Source of the DNA: Candidatus Aerophobota bacterium
Lineage (GTDB): Bacteria; Aerophobota; Aerophobia; Aerophobales; B3-G15
Length of the DNA: 9,270 nt
NCBI GenBank assembly: GCA_021163905.1
Contig: JAGGTG010000225.1
Span: forward strand, 1-9,270
Direction of reading: 5' to 3'
In this document: in pieces, positions 5,284 to 9,270 of the stretch
Layout of the letters: each line of letters begins with the position of its first letter
Numbering within the stretch: the stretch's first letter is position 1
Notes under the pieces: model-generated
Seen by the model: only the letters and a program-made list of their open reading frames with translations
Told to the model about the DNA's origin: nothing
The model's database searches: none
Program-made: the position numbers and the translations under genes

Positions 5284-6717
5284 TTATTTCCACAATCCTG
5301 CTTTTCTCCAACCAGCTACCAGATTCCTGTATAACTGTTTTTGCTTTTCTCTACCAAATCTGTTAGTTATTTTATCCCATTCCTTGGCAACTTCATCAAG
5401 AGCCTGTTTAGCACTCTTACTACCACTAAGTGCCTCCGTTATCTTTCTTCCCAGAACATCCTCGTATTGCTCTGCTCCGGGAATAACCAGTTCTGGATAA
5501 CCCGCTTCCATATTAGATTTAACACCCTCCAGATATATCTTTGCGGCTTCTATGGTCGGGAACATCTCATATTCCTCTGGATGCTGGAAATGAGAGTATC
5601 TATAAGGATCAAGTCCAGTTTTAGCAGTGGAGACATCATCCATGCTGGTTTTATAAGAAACATGCCAGATTACCTGATAAGCTTTCCAGGGATACTCGGA
5701 TTCTTTAGCTATTCCCAAAACTCTACCACATGGCATCATAGCACGTCGATAGAGCTTTCCATCTTTTATTACTCCGGGAACAGTAGTAACACCAATTTTT
5801 CCTACAATCTTTGACTGAGCAGGATCAGCTCCCTTCTTGCCAACGCAGGGCCACTGGATAACCATGGCTGTATCTCCATTGAGGAAGGCATCCTTCAGTT
5901 CCTCATATCCAAAGGCAAGAACGTTAGGAGGGCAGTATTTTTTAATCTCTATCATATCTTCAAGAGCTTTCACCCCAGCAGGAGAGTTGATCATTGGCTC
6001 CATAGTATCCTCGTCAAAATAAACCCCTCCATAAGATGCAAATCTATTACCCCACCAGGCCCAGCACCAGTCTCTTTGGCCATAAAAAGCAGTTCCGTAA
6101 AAATCTCTCTGCAGAACCTTACCAGCTAAGGTTTCTCCTTTTTTCCTGGTAAAAAACTCAGCTACATCTTTATACTCTTTCCATGTTTTGGGAGGTCTAA
6201 GTTCATAGCCGTATTTTGCTTTGAAATTGGCTTTCTCTTCAGGATTTTCAAAAAGATCCTTTCGATAGTAAAGGTTTAAAATATCACCATCATAAGGAAG
6301 AGCGTAGATTTTTCCTTTGTATTTGCAGTAAAAATCTCTGTATCCAGGGGTAACATCTTCCAGATGTGGATCGAGTTTCGCTATAAACTCATCCAGAGGA
6401 TAAAGATAGCCGTTTCCAGCAAAATCACCGAGATACTTGGGATAAAAAGTAACAATATCATAGGCACCGGTATGGGTTACAAATTCTATTTTTTCTTTTT
6501 CATAAACTTCAGCAAAAGGAACCCCAACAATTTTGAGGTCAACATTATATAGCTTTAGGAAATCTTTTTTATACCATTCCCACGGTCTCTGGTTATGTCC
6601 AGCATCTCCCACTACAGTGAGTTTTACAGGTTTTTCTGCAGCTTGAACTAACATTGTCCCTCCCATCAGGGAGACGATAAAAACCGCCAAACTTACAAAC
6701 AATATCTTTTTACGCAA
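5284..6717 (-). CDS. Extracellular solute-binding protein of a carbohydrate-type ABC importer (family 1)
   Basis: This periplasmic receptor of 477 residues is at the long end for the UgpB/MalE-like family. A signal peptide covers about residues 1-26 (MRKK, hydrophobic stretch, cleavage near VQA-AEKP), with no lipobox Cys. The mature chain starts KLTVVGDAGHNQRPWEW and shows the two-lobe family pattern, including YDIVTFYPKYLGDFAGNGYLYPLDE, GKIYALPYDGDILNLYYRKDLFENP and the later NGDTAMVIQWPC stretch. Many aromatic residues (for example QRDWCWAWWGNRFASYGG) suit a sugar or polyol cleft, but the ligand is not identifiable. The start is TTG (6715-6717), supported by a strong AAGGAGG five bases upstream. 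It is 74 bases after the oxidoreductase gene and is followed by a stem-loop and the two permeases. Confidence 0.9.
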   Translation of the reverse strand: MRKKILFVSLAVFIVSLMGGTMLVQAAEKPVKLTVVGDAGHNQRPWEWYKKDFLKLYNVDLKIVGVPFAEVYEKEKIEFVTHTGAYDIVTFYPKYLGDFAGNGYLYPLDEFIAKLDPHLEDVTPGYRDFYCKYKGKIYALPYDGDILNLYYRKDLFENPEEKANFKAKYGYELRPPKTWKEYKDVAEFFTRKKGETLAGKVLQRDFYGTAFYGQRDWCWAWWGNRFASYGGVYFDEDTMEPMINSPAGVKALEDMIEIKKYCPPNVLAFGYEELKDAFLNGDTAMVIQWPCVGKKGADPAQSKIVGKIGVTTVPGVIKDGKLYRRAMMPCGRVLGIAKESEYPWKAYQVIWHVSYKTSMDDVSTAKTGLDPYRYSHFQHPEEYEMFPTIEAAKIYLEGVKSNMEAGYPELVIPGAEQYEDVLGRKITEALSGSKSAKQALDEVAKEWDKITNRFGREKQKQLYRNLVAGWRKAGLWK

Positions 6718-6722
6718 GGTCT

Positions 6723-6729
6723 CCTCCTT
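6723..6729 (-). promoter_or_regulatory. Strong Shine-Dalgarno site fixing a TTG start
   Basis: AAGGAGG, then a 5-base spacer, then TTG opens the binding-protein frame exactly at its signal peptide (MRKKILF). No ATG in frame gives a plausible leader, so the TTG start is well supported. Upstream at 6763-6775 there is a second, even longer match (AAGGAGGAGGTGA) with no suitable gene start behind it. Confidence 0.8.
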
Positions 6730-6791
6730 GTTAAAATTTATCTTTTTATCCGATCCCCTTTCTCACCTCCTCCTTATTAGCTCACCTATTC

Positions 6792-8639
6792 TTACTTTAC
6801 TTTCTCCAGACCTAATTCTTTTAATTTTTCTTTAATGGGAACTCCCTCCTCGCTCCAACCTCGAAGCTGGTAGTACTCATTAAGCATTTTACCCAAATGA
6901 GGAAGATTACCTTTTGCTCCACCCTCTTTCCTATCCCAGGTTAAAAGTCTTGGAGGAAGAAAATCATCCTTACGAGTAATTCCCAATTTGTAGTTATACA
7001 TTCTTTTAAGATTGAAAAGCCTTTCCCCTATTTTTAAAAGCTCCTCATCGGTTAAACTCCATCCTGTAACAAGGTTTGTCCATTCTGCTATCCTCGGAGG
7101 ACCTATTTTCCCACAAAATAAAAATTTACAAAGACCAAGAGCATTTAAAGATGCCATGTAATTCTGGAGTCTTACAATTAATTCTGGCTTACCTTGAGAG
7201 TCATGAGGAGACAAAGAATGATTGTAGGGTACTCCTTCAACTGGAGGTCCTTCTTCAAAGGTATAAGCCAGGGATTCATTATGGCAAGCCCCCCTGTTGC
7301 CAGTAGCATAAGTTAAAGCCATACTGACAAATGCACGTGGATCATGCATGGGAAGTTCCAATCCCTTAACATGGACAGCAAATTCTATAGAATTTTTACC
7401 TATTTTCTCAGATGCTTTTTTTGTTCCATCGGCCAGAATATCACCAATTCCTTCTCTCTTCGCTATTTTATGGATAAGTTCAATCATTGCCCCGGTATTT
7501 CCCCATTTTAGCTCAAGACCCTCTGTATCTAAATTAGATATTATACCCTTCTCAAATGCCTCCATAACAAAAGCTATCACTGATCCAGTAGAGATAGTAT
7601 CAAGACCGTACCTGTTACAAAGCTCGTTAGCAAGAGAGATCTTTTCAAGATTATCATTTAAACAAAGCGCTCCCAGAGCGGCATTAGACTCATACTCTGG
7701 CCCATGCATTAATCTTTCCTCATCCCCGATTCTCAACTTTACAATCTTCCCACAACGGATGGGACAGCCAAAACACCCATAGTGTCTTTCCAAAAATCTT
7801 TTTACTAAAGTCTCTCCAGTAGTTTTTTTTGCTCCTTTTTCCCATCTTCCCTGAAGCCAATTTTTAATGGGAAGATCACCTGAAGGCTCCACCCCAGAGG
7901 CCATTCCAACTGCCGTACCAAAATCATGGAGCCCCTGGGTAGTTTGTTTAAGAAAAGGAAGAGTTTTTCGAATAGATGAGATTAGCTCTTTTTTATTTTT
8001 AACCTCGGGGTATCTTTTCCCTCTAACCACAACAGCTTTAAGGTTCTTAGATCCCATAACTGCTCCCATGCCACCTCTTGCTGCAGCTCTTGATTCCCAC
8101 CCATCAACCATAACTGAGGCCATCCCACAAAGATTCTCTCCTGCCTGACCTATACAGGCAACTCTTGCTCTTGGATCGGTTTCCCTCAGTAGCTGTTCTA
8201 CAGTGCAAAACGTGTCTTTTCCCCAGAGATGCTCAGCTGACTTTATCTGAATCTTATCTTGAGTTATCCAAATATAAACTGGTTTTTCACTCTTTCCAGT
8301 AATTATTAAACCATCATAACCTGTCCGCTTTAGCTCTGCCCCAAAATAGCCTCCTACTGTTGCTTCATCCCATATTCCGGTTTGAGGAGATCTGGCACAC
8401 ACTGATAATTTGCAGGCACAAAGAACAGGAGTTCCTGTTAAAAGGCCAGCAATCATAGCAAGTGGAGATGAAGGATGAAGAGGTTCTAGGGCAGGATTAA
8501 ATTCCTCATAGAGAATTTTAGCAGCAAGTCCACTTCCGGATAGATACTTTTCAAAAACATCCTCACTTATATTTTCAATCTCTATTTTTTCTTCACTTAA
8601 ATTTACCCGAATTATTTTACCACAACCACCAAACCCCAT
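6792..8639 (-). CDS. aor: Aldehyde:ferredoxin oxidoreductase (tungsten enzyme)
   Basis: This cytoplasmic enzyme of 615 residues (family about 600-620) interconverts aldehydes and carboxylic acids with ferredoxin as electron carrier, using a tungsten bis-pterin cofactor and one [4Fe-4S] cluster. The N-terminal domain (about 1-210) starts GFGGCGKIIRVNLSEEKIE and includes the RGGMGAVMGSKNLKAV motif (188-203). The cluster ligands are Cys289, Cys292, Cys296 (CFGCPIRC) and Cys504, the same spacing as the Pyrococcus furiosus enzyme. Pterin loops appear as NRYGLDT (342-348) and NALGLCK (499-505). Candidate active-site residues are Glu315 (GPEYES) and His453 (GACHNES). The ATG at 8639 has GGAG at good spacing. 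It lies 59 bases after the thiolase gene and ahead of the importer, probably on one transcript. The true aldehyde is unknown; formaldehyde and glyceraldehyde-3-phosphate variants exist in this family. Confidence 0.95.
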   Translation of the reverse strand: MGFGGCGKIIRVNLSEEKIEIENISEDVFEKYLSGSGLAAKILYEEFNPALEPLHPSSPLAMIAGLLTGTPVLCACKLSVCARSPQTGIWDEATVGGYFGAELKRTGYDGLIITGKSEKPVYIWITQDKIQIKSAEHLWGKDTFCTVEQLLRETDPRARVACIGQAGENLCGMASVMVDGWESRAAARGGMGAVMGSKNLKAVVVRGKRYPEVKNKKELISSIRKTLPFLKQTTQGLHDFGTAVGMASGVEPSGDLPIKNWLQGRWEKGAKKTTGETLVKRFLERHYGCFGCPIRCGKIVKLRIGDEERLMHGPEYESNAALGALCLNDNLEKISLANELCNRYGLDTISTGSVIAFVMEAFEKGIISNLDTEGLELKWGNTGAMIELIHKIAKREGIGDILADGTKKASEKIGKNSIEFAVHVKGLELPMHDPRAFVSMALTYATGNRGACHNESLAYTFEEGPPVEGVPYNHSLSPHDSQGKPELIVRLQNYMASLNALGLCKFLFCGKIGPPRIAEWTNLVTGWSLTDEELLKIGERLFNLKRMYNYKLGITRKDDFLPPRLLTWDRKEGGAKGNLPHLGKMLNEYYQLRGWSEEGVPIKEKLKELGLEKVK

Positions 8640-8698
8640 TTTTTATCTCCACTTTTTGAATTGATTACCCTATTGCCTCAAATTCAGCGTAGAACAAG

Positions 8699-9270
8699 CT
8701 AAACCGATTCAATTAAAACCGCCATTCCCTGACCACTTCCCACACACATAGTGGCAATCCCATATCTTGCCCCTCTTCTTTTTAGTTCTGAGATAAGCTT
8801 TACAATCATAATAACTCCAGTGGCTCCTACAGGATGACCCAGAGCAATTGCACCTCCATTTACGTTCACTTTTCTATTATCTAACCCTAATTCCTGAATA
8901 CAGGCTATAGTTGATGAGGCAAAGGCCTCATTTATTTCAAATAAATCTATCTGATTTAAGTCCAGACCAGTTTTACTTAGAAGTTTCTTCACCGCCATTA
9001 CTGGCCCCATACCGAAGAACTCAGGTTCAACTCCAGCTACCTCCCATCCGGTAAGGTAGGCAACAGGCTCTTTTTTCAATTTTTTTAATTTTTCCTCGCC
9101 CATCAATACAAGAGCTGCTGCCCCATCATTTATTCCTGAGGCATTACCTGCAGTTACTGTTCCATTTTCTTTAAAAACAGGTTTTAAAGAAGATAATTTC
9201 TCCAGGGATGTATCCCTTCTTGGATGCTCATCTACTTCGAAAAACTCCTCATCTTCAACCTCATCTGGAA
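8699..9270 (-). CDS. Thiolase (acetyl-CoA C-acetyltransferase type), C-terminal part, cut by the window edge
   Basis: The frame is open to the right edge (first whole codon at 9266-9268) and ends at TAG 8699-8701, giving 189 residues, about half of a 390-residue thiolase. Visible are TVTAGNASGINDGAAALVL, NEAFA with the active-site Asn, GGAIALGHPVGATG with the catalytic His, and MCVGSGQGMAVLIE with the second catalytic Cys. The N-terminal nucleophile Cys lies outside the window. These enzymes join two acetyl-CoA to acetoacetyl-CoA or cleave 3-ketoacyl-CoA, and direction cannot be read here. The internal ATG (codon at 9101-9103, MGEEK) is not the start, since thiolase sequence continues unbroken upstream. 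The gene stands first in the visible series, with the oxidoreductase next. Confidence 0.95.
   Translation of the reverse strand, partial: PDEVEDEEFFEVDEHPRRDTSLEKLSSLKPVFKENGTVTAGNASGINDGAAALVLMGEEKLKKLKKEPVAYLTGWEVAGVEPEFFGMGPVMAVKKLLSKTGLDLNQIDLFEINEAFASSTIACIQELGLDNRKVNVNGGAIALGHPVGATGVIMIVKLISELKRRGARYGIATMCVGSGQGMAVLIESV

Noticed and set aside
5341..5814. Plus-strand open frame of 157 codons opposite the binding-protein gene.
   Set aside because: Antisense shadow of a well-supported gene; low-complexity composition and no ribosome site.
7348..7782. Long plus-strand open frames opposite the oxidoreductase (also 7867-8148 and 7076-7306).
   Set aside because: They lie antisense to a fully conserved 615-residue enzyme and have no ribosome sites or recognisable domains.
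1..9270. CRISPR array, tRNA, rRNA, integrase or transposase.
   Set aside because: No regularly spaced repeats, cloverleaf-like sequence, rRNA motifs or mobile-element protein motifs were seen on either strand.

Overview
The window reads as a piece of an AT-rich genome from an anaerobic bacterium, probably uncultured. Bacterial signs are Shine-Dalgarno sites, a sigma-70-type promoter and a bacterial Fur-family operator. The aldehyde:ferredoxin oxidoreductase points to anaerobic, tungsten-dependent metabolism. Both solute-binding proteins carry cleavable (signal peptidase I type) leaders rather than lipoboxes, which fits a diderm with a periplasm. The phylum cannot be fixed from this sequence alone. 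All genes lie on the minus strand, so transcription runs from high to low coordinates.

Block 1 (about 9270 to 3505) starts with the C-terminal half of a thiolase cut by the window edge. It is followed by a full-length aldehyde:ferredoxin oxidoreductase and a carbohydrate-type ABC importer: binding protein, first permease, second permease. Spacing is tight enough for one transcript. A perfect 13-bp stem-loop separates the binding-protein gene from the permease genes. The second permease is split by a one-base frame loss near 4080. No ATPase for this importer is in the window. A weak terminator candidate lies at 3350-3400.

Block 2 (3274 to 302) is a metal-homeostasis operon: a Fur-family (probably Zur) repressor, then zinc/manganese-type binding protein, ATPase and permease. 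It has a well-formed promoter (TTGACA, 17 bp, TAAAAT) and a perfect 7-1-7 Fur-family operator (TGAAAATTATTTTCA) sitting on the expected transcription start. This predicts that the repressor, loaded with metal, shuts off itself and the importer. The permease is broken: it has lost its frame and apparently a dozen or more residues at the same point.

Block 3 (1-301) has no gene. It is visibly richer in G+C and inverted repeats than the rest and looks like an intergenic repeat or structured element.

I found no mobile-element gene, CRISPR array, tRNA or rRNA. The contents are mostly known families. The points worth following up are the two broken permeases, the repressor promoter/operator, the mRNA hairpins, the linkage of the oxidoreductase and thiolase to a sugar-type importer, and the structured DNA at the left end.
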